This document shows positions 26,513 through 39,232 of a DNA stretch of 64,000 nt, in pieces; positions within the stretch are counted from its first letter, which is position 1, and each line of letters begins with the position of its first letter. Both the position numbers and the translations under genes were made by a program. This DNA is from Chamaecrista fasciculata (taxonomy: Eukaryota; Streptophyta; Magnoliopsida; Fabales; Fabaceae), in NCBI GenBank assembly GCA_003254925.1, contig QANZ01021853.1, positions 80,505 to 144,504 of the forward strand, given 5' to 3'. The notes under the pieces were generated by a model, which worked only from the letters and a program-made list of their open reading frames with translations, did not search any database and was not told the origin of the DNA.

Positions 26513-26668
26513 TCTTATATTATATGGTTCCACCCTTTTCTGGTCGTCCATGTTTAAAACTATAGTCTATGAAATCAAAAATAAGAGAAAATTTACTATT
26601 TGGTCTCTCTTTCTTTACTAAGTTAACAATTTAGTCCCTTATTTATTCTACATACATATTTGCGTAAA
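26513..26668 (+). mobile_element. Helitron-like short repeat, copy 2, right end lost
   Basis: About 155 bp closely similar to 46898-47075 (shared blocks 'ggtcgtccatgtttaaaac' and 'aagttaacaatttagtccc'). The terminal GGGCACGCAAAGCCCCTAG is missing; the sequence runs on toward the adjacent GGTACC inverted repeat. Confidence 0.55.
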
Positions 26669-26690
26669 AGCTTTGCACTAATTTTAAAGC

Positions 26691-27073
26691 GTAAATTTCA
26701 TTTTGGTATCCTGTTGTATGGACCAATTCCACTTTGGTATCTTGTTCTTTCAAAAGTGACACTTTGGTATCATGTTCTTTCAAAAATGTCATTTTGGTAC
26801 CCTGTTTTTTCAAAAGTGACATTTTGGTACCCTGTTCTTTGGACTAAGTTCACTTTGGTATCCTGTTCTTTCACTATTTGTTACCATATTCTATCTTTTT
26901 TATGGTACTAAAGTGAAATTGGTCCAAAGAACAGGGTACCAAAATGTCACTTTTGAAAGAACAGAGTACCAAAATGACATTTTTGAAATAACAGGGTACT
27001 AAAGTGTCACTTTTGAAAGAACATGGTAGTGGAATTGGTCCATAAAACAGGGTACCAAAGTAAAATTTACCCT
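26691..27073. mobile_element. GGTACC-motif inverted-repeat element, copy B
   Basis: A palindromic 380-bp element. The left half is built of repeated 'actttggtatc' / 'ttttggtaccctgtt' units, and the right half of their complements ('acagggtaccaaa'). It begins GTAAATTTCATTTTGGTA and ends TACCAAAGTAAAATTTACC. It matches in style the elements at 5340-5490 and 57847-58279 and codes for nothing. Confidence 0.7.
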
Positions 27074-27141
27074 ATTTTTAAAATGTTCTTTTAGATTGGT
27101 ATATAATTATTAAGAAATATTTTATATTTACTTTAAAATAC

Positions 27142-27172
<31 letters not shown>

Positions 27173-28794
27173 CAAAATTTTGAAGGTTTGTGATATTGAT
27201 TAGAGGCATAGCTAGGCAAGTTGTGTTGAATTGATATTGAAGACAAATTTGATTGAGTTAAAATTTTTTGAAAGTAGGTTGGTTTGGGTTGAGTTTTTTT
27301 TTTTTTAAAAAAATTTATTTTAATTTAAATCAACTCAAAGCCGAATGTTAATGTGATGAGTTGGACGAACTCCTAAGCTGGTCCATTTCTCAACTCTTCA
27401 GAAAGAAGAAAAAAACATGTGACTTACTAAAATTATTAATCAACAAAAAGTTAAAAGACAAAATGTGTAATTATATAATGAGTTAGTAAAAATTATTAAA
27501 TTAATAAGTTCAACACCCATTACAAAAAAAAAACATGAGGTGTATAATTACAAGTTTGTAATAAACCAGCAAATCAGCAACCATTAGTCAATAGTAAGAA
27601 CTAAAAAGTGAAAACCACAAAACAATAGTTACTAGTTAGTATACATGGGCTTGATGATAGGGAAAAAAAAACTAATAATCTAACCAAAATTATTGCAAGC
27701 TCTCTCTTTTTTTTTTTTTTTGTCAGAACCAACTTATCAGTCCAATCTAAATGTATGTTGGGTTGAATTGAATTTAACATGTTGGTCTAAACTATTGAAC
27801 ACCTCATATATATTAATGATATTGTAACATGGCAAATAGAAATGTTTAATGGGATAGTCAATATGTCAATATATTAAAACCAACCTAAGGCGTCTAATTC
27901 GATCACCGATTAATTTGAGTTATAAATTTTTAATTTGTCAGTAAATGAGTTGTAAGTTTTAATTGTTTGAACTGGCTTAATCCAATCTAACTCATCAATT
28001 CACTCTTCTCTAAATACAAGTTTGTCATGCTCACAAAAAAAAAAAATACAAGTTTGTCATCAATTTCATTCCCACATGAATTTAAAATTTTAGAATTTAC
28101 ACGAGTTATTTCAATCACTTATCTTTAATGATATTCTTTATTGGTGCATTTTCTTGTAATTGATTGTTATATTATCTTTTTACTTTTGATGATAGTGGAG
28201 TCTTGATACTTCTTTTAATCTTAGATGAAATTTGCAACTTGCGAGAGACATTTGTTTTTTTTTTCTTTTTTGGTGAGGAAAAAGTTTAGATGAATTAGGT
28301 CTCGGTGACTCACTAAAATCAGGGCATGTCTCTAGGCTCTATAAGCGTTTACCGAGGTACTTACAGATCGCATAACAATAAGACCTTTACAATGGCAGCG
28401 GAAATTGAATTTACAATCTTATAAGTTATGAGTCAACTCTTTACCAACTGGATCAACTTTTGTTTACCTACTATATTGTAATGATTGAAATTGATTATAA
28501 AATTGTTTTTTTAATTTTGAAAAATGATTTTTCATTTAAAAAGTAAAAAGAAATGGATTAACCCGCCCAACACAGCTTATGATTGTTTAGTTTGAATTGG
28601 TATAAACTTGCTTAATTTTAACTCAAGTCATCTACCTTCCATAAACATCAATTAGTGAACTTTTGTTACCAAAAAAAAAAAACACATCAAGTGAAGTCGA
28701 CCCTACAGCGAACAAACATATTGGCAAATGTCAATCTAAATCATTATAAAAAAAAATGTCGTCAATCTAAATATTTATATACCTAATTTCCCTT

Positions 28795-29445
28795 TGATTG
28801 GACTTAGCTATTGATTAGCTACAAATAACATTCTCTTTGCCATAAAAATTAGCTATAGTTTAGCTACGGAAATTATGTATGAATCAGATACGAAAATTAG
28901 CTACGGATTTGCTGTGAATCAGCTATTGAAATTAGCTACAGATTAGCTATGAATCAGCTATGGAAATTAGCTACGGATTAGCTATGAATCAGCTATGGAA
29001 ATTAGCTACGGATTAGCTATGCATCAGCTACGGAAATTAGCTGCGGATTAGCTATGAATTAGCTACAGAAGTTAGCTACGGATTAGCTACCGATTAGCTA
29101 GGGGTTTCACTTGCTTTGTTAAATGAATAGCTACAGATTAGCTACGAATTAGCTACGGATATAAAAATCTAGCTAGGGAATAGCTACGGAATTAGCTGCG
29201 GGTCATCCATAGCAAATTAGCTACGGACATGATAATCTGATCTCCAAAAACGTTGCTACGGATTAGCTACGGAATAGCTACGGATTTGCCACGGATTTGC
29301 TACGAATTTGCTACGGAAAATTCCGTAGCTAATTAGCGACCGCCCAAAAGCTACAGACGATTCCGTAGCTAATCCGTAGCTAACCTAGTTAGCTACGGAT
29401 TAGCTACGGAATCGTCCGTAGCTAATCTCGTTTTTTCTTGTAGTG
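28795..29445 (-). mobile_element. CACTA-type transposon end with subterminal repeats
   Basis: The right edge, read on the minus strand, is CACTACAAGAAAAAACGAG, the typical terminus of plant CACTA (En/Spm) elements. Inward from it are more than 30 copies of variants of 'gctacggattagcta' in direct and inverted orientation, as expected for subterminal transposase-binding repeats. No second CACTA terminus and no transposase were found, so it is a one-ended remnant or an unusual non-autonomous element. Confidence 0.75.
29356..29416. repeat. Perfect 29-bp hairpin in the CACTA end
   Basis: Arms of 29 bp pair perfectly around a 3-base loop (CTA). Each arm consists of two of the 'gattccgtagct' / 'aatccgtagct' subterminal repeat units. 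It lies 29 bp inside the CACTA terminus. Confidence 0.9.
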
Positions 29446-29801
29446 TAGAAATCCAGCGTTTGGTACAATTATTGTAAAATGTTGAGCTTATATATATTAG
29501 TGTTAGTTTTAAGTATAATTGTGGTGTGAAGCTGGGTGATGAAGGTGGCCCACTTTCTTAATAAAACAAGAGAAATATTATCTACCAAAAAATAAAAAAT
29601 AAAAAGAAATATTTCTAGCTAGACAAGTAATCATACTCGTACAACGCAAGCAAACTCTTGTTATATTATTTAACAACTTGATAAGCAGAGCTTAATTTGA
29701 TGTTTAATGGGACAACGCTGGTTACATAAACATAATTAGGACATGAATTTTATGCATACATTTCACTATTAAAGAAGCATCCGGCACCGACAAGGCCTTC
29801 A

Positions 29802-31584
29802 TTATTGAGCCTGCAGTGAAGAACAAAAGTGCAAGTTTTAGCAAATAGTACGTTGAGGAGAGAACAGGCAGAGAGACTAATAACTTGTTGAAATGAATAG
29901 GATCGAGGATTATATTTTGAGTACCATAAAACGTTTCTTGATAATGTTTACGATTTCATCAGGATCACCTTTTGTGTGCGAATAAGCATCAATCTTGTTC
30001 AACTCCTGCAACACATACATGGACATGGTGGTTAACCAAAATGAAAAACATATATATATCTTCCACAACCAGTGTGTGTCGAATATAATGTATATGTACC
30101 TCAAGCCATGTTCCAAGCTTAGGCCTTCCTTCTGTAATATCATGCTTCAACACCTCAGAAAAGACGAGGTGAACTATTTCAACAAATGGTATATAAGCAA
30201 TATCCACCTGATTAATTGCACAAATTAAAACAAATATTACATTAATCATGCATGCATGCGTATTATGATTGGATTGAAGATTTTGGAACTCCAAAGTTGA
30301 ACTTACCGCACCAAATTGGCCAAGGAAGAATGGGCCATCATCAAATTTAGCAAGAGCATTCTCCAAGTAATCCAAAGCAGGACCTGGTGCAAATTATGAA
30401 TCTTAGAATTTACTTTAGAGTATGACAATAATATAATCTAATTAAAAGTCATGACTAATAATATAATTAAGTAGCTAGATATAAACGTAGATCTGACTGG
30501 CTTGCTTGATAGGATCTTGTTCTTTGAATGAAGAGAAGGCGTCTTTGTTGAATGTAGCAACATGGGCTAATAACTGCTCGCCAAACTCTTTCTTGACAGG
30601 ATCCTGACAAAATTTATCCGCAACAATATTACTTCACCAAAGAACAGAGAATAAGCTGGGTGATGCATGTATCATAAGAAGAAGAATATATATGCAATAG
30701 AGGTGTTGATATATATGATTCTCACAGTAGAAAAAAGAGATGGGCCTTCAAAGTTGGCATCTATGTATGTGATCAAATCGAGACTCTCTCCCAAAACTTT
30801 GCCATTGTGCTCCAGCGATGGCACCTACAATAATATTAGATTGAGGATATATATATGTATATTTAGGTGAAATTACGATAATGAAGAAGTAGGTCAGTAT
30901 GTAGTACTAGTGGTGATGGCATATTATATATATATTGTGACCTTATTTTCAGGGTAGATTTTGTCCTTGTACCAAGCAGGCCTGTTTTCAAGGTCTATAG
31001 GAACCAACTTGATCTTATCTTGGAGTCCCTGTAGTATTAATATTATATTGAGAATAATCAAAGAGATTAATAATTAATCACTATAATTATGGTTGGGATT
31101 GCAAGCTAAGGATTGATTGAATAAAAAGAAGAGGAAAGGGAAGAAATAAAACCTTAAAATTCCTAGCAATCCATACACGCTGGGAATATGGGCAGACATA
31201 ACTGATATACAACCTATGATGGAGGAGGCCAGGGAAGCAAAATGATATATATATATATATATATATATATAGGAGTAAGGTTTAATTAAATTTAAAATGG
31301 AGATCTAAATTGTGTAATAAGGAACCTGGCGGTAATTGTATGATCAAAGACAGGAGGAGAAGAGGAAGCGGAAGTCAAGGGAGGAGGCCTCACTTCTTGG
31401 CCTCTAAAAATTACAAAGAGAGATCAGAGGGAGCTGAGCTAGGGAATTAACTTAATTAAGCAAGCATGCAAATAGAGAGAGAAGACGAAGAATATATACA
31501 TAATTGATGAAGAAGTTAAAGGAAGGAATATAGTGTTAATTAGGTAGATAAATTAGAGTAGTCTTACGCAGTAGTTGTTGCCAT
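29802..31584 (-). CDS. Lambda-class glutathione transferase, tandem copy A
   Basis: Lambda GSTs use a catalytic cysteine and act as glutathione-dependent thiol transferases, for example releasing glutathione from flavonoid conjugates (family knowledge). Ten exons: 31568-31584, 31326-31403, 31153-31213, 30942-31028, 30726-30824, 30498-30603, 30307-30383, 30100-30207, 29925-30005, 29802-29810; 240 residues. The active site is CPYSQRVW with Cys39, unlike CPFAQR in its two neighbours. The glutathione-site block VPSLEHNGKVLGESLDL is intact. Other differences from the neighbours are LITYID for LIKYID and EIVHLVFSEV for ERFxIxFSEV. The last exon is a 9-base micro-exon coding Ala-Gln-stop, chosen because the same position and phase fit all three copies; reading through instead would end at 29910. 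TA-rich DNA about 50-70 bp upstream could be a TATA box. It is the most diverged copy. Confidence 0.92.
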
Positions 31585-31906
31585 TGATGATGTGCTGTGC
31601 TTCTTGAGGTGGTGGTAATGCTATTGCTATTGCATATATATATATACTATATACATACGACGACGTTATTTAATTATATTATATGTTATATCACCAGCTT
31701 TGGCCACGCACGACCACGCACGACTCATTTAATTTTCAGTTAGCACCAATATTTTTACATTTGAATTTTGGATCAGATCGGGATGTAGGGGGGTAAAGGA
31801 TCCAATAATATTTTGAAGAGAATTTATGAGCTACTTATTAGAATATTATTTGAATCTTAGCACGGCCCCCCATCCAATATTTTTTCAAGATCCCATCCAT
31901 CCATCC

Positions 31907-32018
31907 CTCAAGTTGATATGATTTCACGTGAGATATCTGATCTGCATACAATAAATTTATAATTATAAATTTATTGTATGCAGATCAGATATCTCACGTG
32001 AAATCATATCAACTTGAG
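31907..32018. repeat. Perfect 112-bp palindrome, zero spacer
   Basis: Two 56-bp arms are exact reverse complements and meet at the dyad between 31962 and 31963 (AA|TT). Pairing stops exactly at 31906/32019. The outer part is of mixed composition and includes 'ctcaagttgatatg', 'ttcacgtgagatatctg' and their complements; the centre is AT-rich. It contains the CACGTG G-box core once in each arm. It has no coding potential. Confidence 0.97.
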
Positions 32019-32192
32019 CAGTAGACTGGTTTACGATGAGCTGAATCCACTTTAAAATAATAGACAAATATTTCATGATTTTAATTTGCTAACCCCGGCC
32101 CCTTAAAAGTTAAGGTTCACCGGGTTTGTGTAATTTATTAGTTTCTATAGACTAATATAATTCATTTGTGATGATTAGACTAATATAAATTA

Positions 32193-32520
32193 CTAGGGGC
32201 TTTGCGTGCCCGTTAACGTTTGAATTGATTTAAAGTTGAAGATTATATTAAATTTTTATATTGATAAAAGAGTAAGTTTGGGACCAATTTGAGAAATTAT
32301 AAAATATTTAGGACCAATTTGAAATTACCTCATATGGGAGAGTGAGTGGAGTGGTGACATTTTTTAATTTTTAATTGTTTTTTGCATTTTTTTAATTCAT
32401 TTATTTTTTTAAAGAAGTGGGGGGAGTGAGTGGGGAGAGAGAGTGATGATTTTTTTTTTCTTTTTTAATTTTTTAATTCACTATTTTTGACACCATAAGG
32501 GGTGGAGCCATATAATATAG
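32193..32520 (-). mobile_element. Helitron-like short repeat, inverted longer copy
   Basis: Read on the minus strand it begins near TATATTATATGGCTCCACCCC and ends GGGCACGCAAAGCCCCTAG. These are the same two ends as the copies at 11841 and 46898, but the interior (about 330 bp) is different and longer. Shared ends with unlike interiors fit a family of non-autonomous elements. Confidence 0.5.
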
Positions 32521-32802
32521 TATAGATATAGATATAATTCATTTGTCATGGTTACTGTGTTGAACCTGCTTGAGTATTATCATCATGGAGGCCAACGAAG
32601 ACTCAATCTGCAATGCTAGTGGAGAGTGGAGATGCAATGCAGAAGCAATATTGGCCACATATTAAATTAATGGGTTGGTCATGTGCATAGTGGAGATATA
32701 TATATAATAAATATAGGCCTGGGTGAGCATTACAATTTCATTATCTTTTCATTATTCCTATTTTTATTACATAACTTCATCTACAGTGCTATATGGGTGT
32801 TT

Positions 32803-34117
32803 ATATGGGTGTTTGTTTTGCAATTATAAAGTCATTACAAAAATATCATTTCATTACAAACTCATTTCATTACATATTTCATATCCAATTACTAACATAC
32901 CCCTACTCAAATACCTATAATTACCAATACTCTAATACAAATATAAAAAAACTATTTAGCAAAATAGTAATTTTCAATACCCTCATTTATTACATTTACA
33001 ATTTTCTCTCTCCACTCACCAATTTTTCTTTTCTCTTCCTCTTTTTCTTATTCACCCCTCTCTCTCTCACATATATATTTTATAATTATAATATATATAT
33101 ATATACATTTCGGCCAAAAATATATATATATATACATATTATAATAATATAATGTGTATATATATTTTAACATATATATATATGCCACACACTCACGTAT
33201 TCATATATATAATATAATAATATATAAATATTTTTTATTTTATAAATATATTATATTATACTATATATAATTTATAATTTATATTAATTTAAAATAAAAT
33301 AATTCAACTCATGTTATTTACATTTTAGTCCATGATATAAAATATATAATTCAGACGCCAAAAATATACATTTTGGTCTCTCCTCCAGTATATATATGGG
33401 TATACGAGAGAGGCAGATAGTGGAAGAAGAGTGGATGGTGCGATGTGCTCATGCGTGAAGATCAACGGTCATATTATTACCCGCAAAAAGACAAACCGTT
33501 TTGATTAATATATAATTTTTGGTCCCACATTTTTTTCGTGGATAACATTTTGGTCCTTCAATTTATTTTTTGGAGGAAAGTTTGCAATATAGAAACCCAA
33601 TCGTTGATGAATGCAATTTTTTACGGGTCAAGAGATATATTTCACTTTCATAAGGACCGATTCGTTCAATTTATATAAAATCATAGACCAAATGGTAGGT
33701 TTTTAAACATTTTCATGTTATTTACATTTTAGTCCTTTCATTTCATTACATAATACTACTCCAACCTTCATTACAAATATTCACATCTAGCACAAATTCC
33801 GAGACAATTTCATTACTATTTCATTTCATAACCACCACAACCAAAAAGTCAAAATATTATTTTTTTATTTCTATTTATTTCCATTATCAATTATCAATTC
33901 TACCCCTATACAATTTAAAAAAACCCATATATTTATTTCAACCAACTACAATCAATACATACCCTTTTTCATAATTTCACATCCTATTTTTTTCATTACA
34001 TCTCAAACTAATCTAAACACCATTTTCATTACATTTTCATTACATAATTTTCTCATTACCATTTCATTACATAAAATCATCATTTCATTACCTACTTCTA
34101 ATCCAAACACACCCATA
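32803..34117. mobile_element. Possible 1.3-kb inverted-repeat transposon
   Basis: The left end TATGGGTGTTTGTTTTGCA and the right end ...ATCCAAACACACCCATA are imperfect inverted repeats. Both flanking zones are rich in 'catttcattac' units (32820-32880; 33730-34100). The interior is AT-rich, with 'atgttatttacattttagtcc' occurring twice (about 33312 and 33716). No transposase reading frame is visible, so it would be non-autonomous. The boundaries are approximate. Confidence 0.45.
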
Positions 34118-34224
34118 GTCTCTCTCTTGGATGCCAACGAAGGAGCATTTCAAGGCTTGGTGAATTTGCCTATAAAACAACTTCAAAGCATAGAAGATAG
34201 AACATTTGAAAGAGATTAGGAGTT

Positions 34225-34520
34225 GATCCTAATTAATGGAGTTACAAAATAGTAAGGTAAAATATTTAGAGAATATTTATTAGGAAACACTTGTGTGTGC
34301 CACTATTTTGGGTAGAGCTCATAATATTATTGTACCCTTAAATTTATGTTGGGGAAGTCTCTCTTGTAATCCTACTATTATTTTAGTGAAAGAATTAGTT
34401 GGAGTTAGAATTGTAGACGTAGCCCAAACGTTTTGAGTGAACTACGTTAAATTATTAGTATCATTAAACAATTTAGTATCATTTAACTTGCTTGTTTATT
34501 CTATTATTCCGCTTAATAGT
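34225..34520 (+). mobile_element. LTR-retrotransposon-like fragment
   Basis: The text resembles the 3' part of plant Copia-type LTRs: 'gtctctcttgtaatcctac' followed by 'gtagacgtagcccaaacg', 'gagtgaactacgttaaa' and 'ttccgcttaata'. No partner LTR, primer-binding site or gag-pol coding sequence was found nearby, so it could be a solo or truncated LTR. This is based on remembered style only. Confidence 0.4.
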
Positions 34521-35429
34521 ACCACCCAAACCAACAATATGAACAACTAATTGGTTTGGAGTGAAAAAGATTGGATACAGTTGCGACACCAGATCTGATG
34601 GATGCTTTAGATCTTTTGATTTTGAACAGCACCACAAAAATAAGGTCAAGGATCCATGCCATTTAGGACCTACGTTTGGGTTTAGTTAATTAATAAGCAT
34701 ATGTTTTTTTTTTCTCTATTTTTATGTCTTCAAACATTTTTATTTTGAAAAGATATATTCATTATATAAAAAAAAGCTTTATTCATCTTTGTTTTCTAAT
34801 GAAATTTGCTTAAATAGTAAATACTTATAAATTTTGTAATACTATTAATATAGGTTGAATACGTTTTTGTAAAATTATGGAAATTGTTAAAACTTATTTT
34901 CAAAACATATAACAAATGTACATTGAATACCCCCTATTTTCTACACATTTTAAAGATGATGATTTCAATAAAAAAAAAATGGACACGAACGCTCTTAACT
35001 AATTTATTTTGCCTCTTTCGGTTTTTCGATTGAATATTCCAATTTTTTTCATTGAAAGAGAAAATAAGCATAATACACATGCAACCAACACATTTTATTA
35101 CGTAAGTTATATAGAAATAAGGACTAACACCTGCCCCTACGTGAAGTGTTTTGTCCATTTCTGTCTCTGAAAAAAAAAAACCACACATTTTATTACAACG
35201 ATTCATAAACCATAGTTAACAATTTGGGTCACTGGCACTCAACATATCAAAGCGTGATATTTTATGGCACAATACAATAGTGATCCTAAGTACTCACTGC
35301 ACACAAACACTATTGTGACATTTATTTTATTTTATTTATTACGATTTGACTAACGAAGCACACAGCAATTACTACACACTTTATATATCGGCCACAGTGT
35401 ACATCTCAACGCCTACTTCCATTTAGTAC

Positions 35430-37461
35430 TCACTGTTGAGCCTGCACAATATAAAAGTGACAGTTTAAACAAAATATTGACAAGAAACAGGCAGCAACAA
35501 CCAACAACAAAATCATAAAATGAATCGTGGGAGTACCAAGAAACGTTTCTTGAAAACGTTAACGATTTCATTAGGATCAGTTTTTGTAATCGTGTAAGCA
35601 CCAATTTTGTTCACCTCCTGCACAAGAATTATGGTTCACAAAAATCAATACATCTTTTGAAATCAGTATGTCTGAGGCAATTGGTAGGCGGACCTTCTAT
35701 CAAACCCATGAGAGCTACAGTAAAAATGGATGTTCTGCTTTTATTTGCAGTTGCAGATAGTCGAAGGAGATTTTTACTTATTTTATTTTTACTAAACAAT
35801 CTTAGAAAAGAAAGCAAATAAATTTCTAAACGACAACAAAAGCAATAATTAAATCGAATGGGTAATTTTATACACAGGAACAAATTCCAATACAGTGTAC
35901 CTCAAGCCATGCTGAAAGTTTAGGCCGTCCTTCGGTAATGTCATGCTTGAAGACTTCAGAGAAGACGATATGGAATCGTTCAACAAATGGTATATAAGCA
36001 ATATCAACCTAATAGTCAACGTGATATATAAATCACACAAAAGAGAAGTAACTATCATACACATTATCAGATAAAATGTCTTCGTAAGTGTAAGCTTGAT
36101 AATTTTTTTCATCCGAAAAATCACAGATATTATGTGAAATCATCAGAACTTTCTTCAGTGTTTGAATAAAACATATGAAGGGTTGGCCCAAACAGAAAAG
36201 AAAAGAATAGGTTATCTGAATGGCCAGTTTTAAGAAGGAAATTGTCAAGTTTAGAAATTTTAAATTACCCCACTGAATTGGCCGAGGAAGAATGGGCCAT
36301 CATCAAATTTGCCAAGAGCATTCTCCAAGTAATCAAAAGAAGGAGCTGATACAAATTACAGATGGTAACGTTCCATGTATTTAACATTTTGAATAACAAT
36401 GTAAGATGTTAACTATATATATAGGTATATCTTACTGGCTTGCTTTATAGGATCCCCTTTGAATGAGGAATATACATCTCTGGTAAATGTATCAACATAG
36501 GAAAGCAATTGCTCACCAAACTCTTTCTTAGCAGCATCCTGAAAAAGGTTTTTGTGGACATGACTTGAGTGTAATGAATCATGAGTGACAAAAATGGATA
36601 TGCATTTCCTAGTTCTTACATTGGGAAACAGAGATGGGCCTTCAAAGTTGGCATCTATATATTTGATCAAATCAAGACTTTCTCCGAAAACTTTGCCATT
36701 ATGCTCCAGAGATGGCACCTATAATAATAAATAGATGCAGCCGTGAGTGAAAGCGAATTCGGTGAATGAAGAAGGCCAGGGAGAGTGAGGTTAAACAAGT
36801 TAAAGTTAAACACCTTGTTTTCAGGGTATACTTTCTCCTTGTACCAAGCAGGCCTGTCTTGAAGATCAATGGGAACCAATTGGATCTTGTCTTGTAACCC
36901 CTGTTGGTGATTTTAACAAATCGATGGCTGAGAAAACAAGAAATAGAAAAAGAAAAACACCCTGCAGTAAAAGAATAAAATAATGGGGAAAATAGAATTT
37001 GATTATAATAAAATGTAGAAACAAGGATGGATGGATGAAATCAAAGTGAGGAAACAGAGGAATAGAAAATGAAAGAAAAAACCTTATAATTGGTTGCAAT
37101 CCAGGTACGCTGGGCGAATGGGCAAATATAACTGATATACAACCTATGAGAAGGAAGGGGAAGCGAAATTAGGGCAAAAATAAAAAGGAGGAGAAAGTGA
37201 TAGATAATAGATAATAGATAATAGATAATAGATAGAAAGAAAAAAGAAAGGGAGGAAGTTAAGTAACCTGGTGGTTCCGTCAAAAAGAGAAGGAGGATGG
37301 GAGGTTGAAGTTAAGGAAGGAGGCTTGAGTTGTTGGACGCTTGAAGTTGAAATTAAAGAGAGAGAGAGAGAGAGAGAAAGAGAGGAAAACGTTAGTGTTA
37401 GAGAATGAAGGCGAATTGAATTGATACATGTCTCTGAATTGATCTCTTACGTAGTTGCCAT
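35430..37461 (-). CDS. Lambda-class glutathione transferase, tandem copy B
   Basis: Thiol transferase of the GSTL3/GSTL1 type. Ten exons: 37451-37461, 37268-37339, 37083-37143, 36814-36900, 36620-36718, 36436-36538, 36269-36345, 35901-36008, 35537-35617, 35430-35441; 236 residues. The active site CPFAQRTW (Cys35) is canonical, followed by GLQDKIQLVPIDLQDRPAW, VPSLEHNGKVFGESLDLI and the C-terminal helical domain with FDDGPFFLGQF and KHDITEGRPKLSAWLE. The last exon is a micro-exon (Ala-Gln-Gln-stop). A weak TATATATT on the minus strand lies about 80 bp before the start codon. Exon sizes match copy C in all but exon 2 and the last exon, so both come from a local duplication. An LTR-like and repeat-rich spacer separates it from copy A. 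Confidence 0.95.
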
Positions 37462-39232
37462 TGTATTATTGATCGATCTGGTTGTCCGGCGAGCTCCAAA
37501 TCTGATCTGATGCACAATGGTGTCTACATACATTCAATATATACTAGCTCGCCGAGGTCGCAAGCAGTGACGAAAGGGTTTTGATTTTGAGTGAGATTGC
37601 CACGTGCCAAATATTTCCTAGAAACAACTGGAAACTAAGACCAGATACGCCACTCACTTACTTGCCTAATTTAATTTGGCTTTACCTTTCCACTTTTTCT
37701 TTAATTTGAATTACTTGATTGATTAACAAATTGTTATAAAACTAATAGACTTTTTTTTATTTAAAAAGCACTTTTTTAATTAAAAAAAAACCTTTTATAA
37801 ACATAAAATTTTATTTAGGTAAATTTTTAAGAAAAATGAGAAGTTAAAAAAAATTTAAAATATAGTTTTTTTTTAAGAAGTTCAATTTTATAACTTCCAC
37901 TTAAAGTATTACAAAAGTTAGTCTTTTGGTTCATTTTATTAATTAAAAGTACTTTTGTCCTTTTATATCTAAACAATATTGATAATTAAAAATACTAGTG
38001 TTTCACTCAAAAGAACTTTTGGAAACAGTTTGATAAATAAATTTTTTTTTCTCAAGTTTATCCAGACGAGCTCTAAATATCATTTGAATTAATTAACAAG
38101 TGATTACTTAAAATTAATGTTTAGAATTCAATTCTTGTCGATATAGTTATTGCCAGAGTTCATTTTTTTTAATGTTATGATTTTTCCCACCTATCTGTAT
38201 AATGATCTAAGTGAAAACTAATCTCATTCGAACAACAAAGACGAAATGATTGTATCCTCCTAACAATATCGTCTGAGTTCATTTTTAATGAAAGAAAAGT
38301 AAACCTAAAGACCATGCTTATGCTTTTTTATGTTTTATATTATTAATGACTAAACTTGTGCAAGGTTTATTCTACTGTTGTTATAAATTTTACCAATAAC
38401 ATTTAACACGTCACGTTAATTTTTTTATGATAATTATAATAGAGAAAATAAACATTTAAGTTGATGACTGAAAATTACATAAGTTAACAATTTAATTTAT
38501 ATATTTTAATATTAAAAAAATTAGAGTCAATTCATTTTAATTTTTGGCCAAAAAAAGAAGTTAGTGGGATTAGAGTTTTTTTTTTGGCCAACGGATTAGA
38601 GTTTATTAATTTCATGATTTTACTGATTAAAGTGTATAAGTTAAATTTTTTAAAAAATTTTATCAACTTATATATTTTTAAGAGATATAAAAAAATATTA
38701 TTAAAGAAATTTATGATGAAAATATATATATAAAAAATCATATAAAATTTGTTGCGTTACTAAATGCTAATCAAAAGGTATTGGAATGGACCTATAATAG
38801 ACAAGATCAATTTTGTACAACAATAATTAATTAGGATTGCATCATTAACTTCTGGGGTTTGATATTACAATCATCAATTAGATATATATATTTGAAGGGG
38901 GGAGGGGAATCATAATAATAATCGGGAAAGAAAATAAAGACTTATTAATTTTGAGTTGGCATAATTTCCCATACAAGAGACATTTTCCATTTGCAAGATG
39001 ATTCTTTTTTATGTAAAACATAGTCCAAGACACAAACACCTGGCATATCAAGCTACACAACAAAGATGTCTTTATTTCATTATAATTATATATACATACT
39101 GCAAGATCATACACATTCATATGAAGCACAAAATTAACTCCAAGCAATCCACTCATGGACTTCTTACTTTATTCACTCTTATGACAAACAAACAAACACC
39201 CCTGTGACCGTACGTGTGGCATCCCATGTTCT
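37462..39232. other. Intergenic spacer between GSTL copies B and C
   Basis: It starts with the promoter side of copy B. From about 37680 to 38900 it is AT-rich DNA with no exon, tRNA or clear repeat. The 3' UTR of copy C lies at the right end. Confidence 0.55.

Larger units (their letters stand above)
25398..29801. other. Intergenic region with repeats
   Basis: The first 600 bases (to about 26000) are probably promoter and 5' UTR of the RabGAP gene; this part is less AT-rich and includes a short upstream frame. From 26050 onward it is AT-rich DNA with a Helitron-like fragment, a GGTACC inverted repeat, a TA microsatellite (27140-27170) and a CACTA end, listed separately. No coding exon was found. 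Confidence 0.55.
31585..35429. other. Intergenic repeat field between GSTL copies A and B
   Basis: It contains the 112-bp palindrome, an inverted Helitron-like copy, a CATTTCATTAC-rich inverted-repeat element and an LTR-like fragment, each listed. TA-rich simple sequence occupies much of 33070-33260. From about 34600 to 35400 only AT-rich sequence is seen. Confidence 0.55.

Noticed and set aside
26660-26911. 83-codon frame with repeated FWYPVxSK units
   Set aside because: It arises from the GGTACC-motif repeat units of a non-coding palindromic element.
28820-29340. Regularly repeated 'gctacggattagcta' units as a possible CRISPR-like array
   Set aside because: Spacing is irregular, units occur in both orientations and a CACTA terminus adjoins them, so they are transposon subterminal repeats.
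29910-30005. Read-through end of GSTL copy A (KKRFMVLKI)
   Set aside because: A phase-matched terminal micro-exon exists in all three paralogues, while the read-through tails are unrelated.
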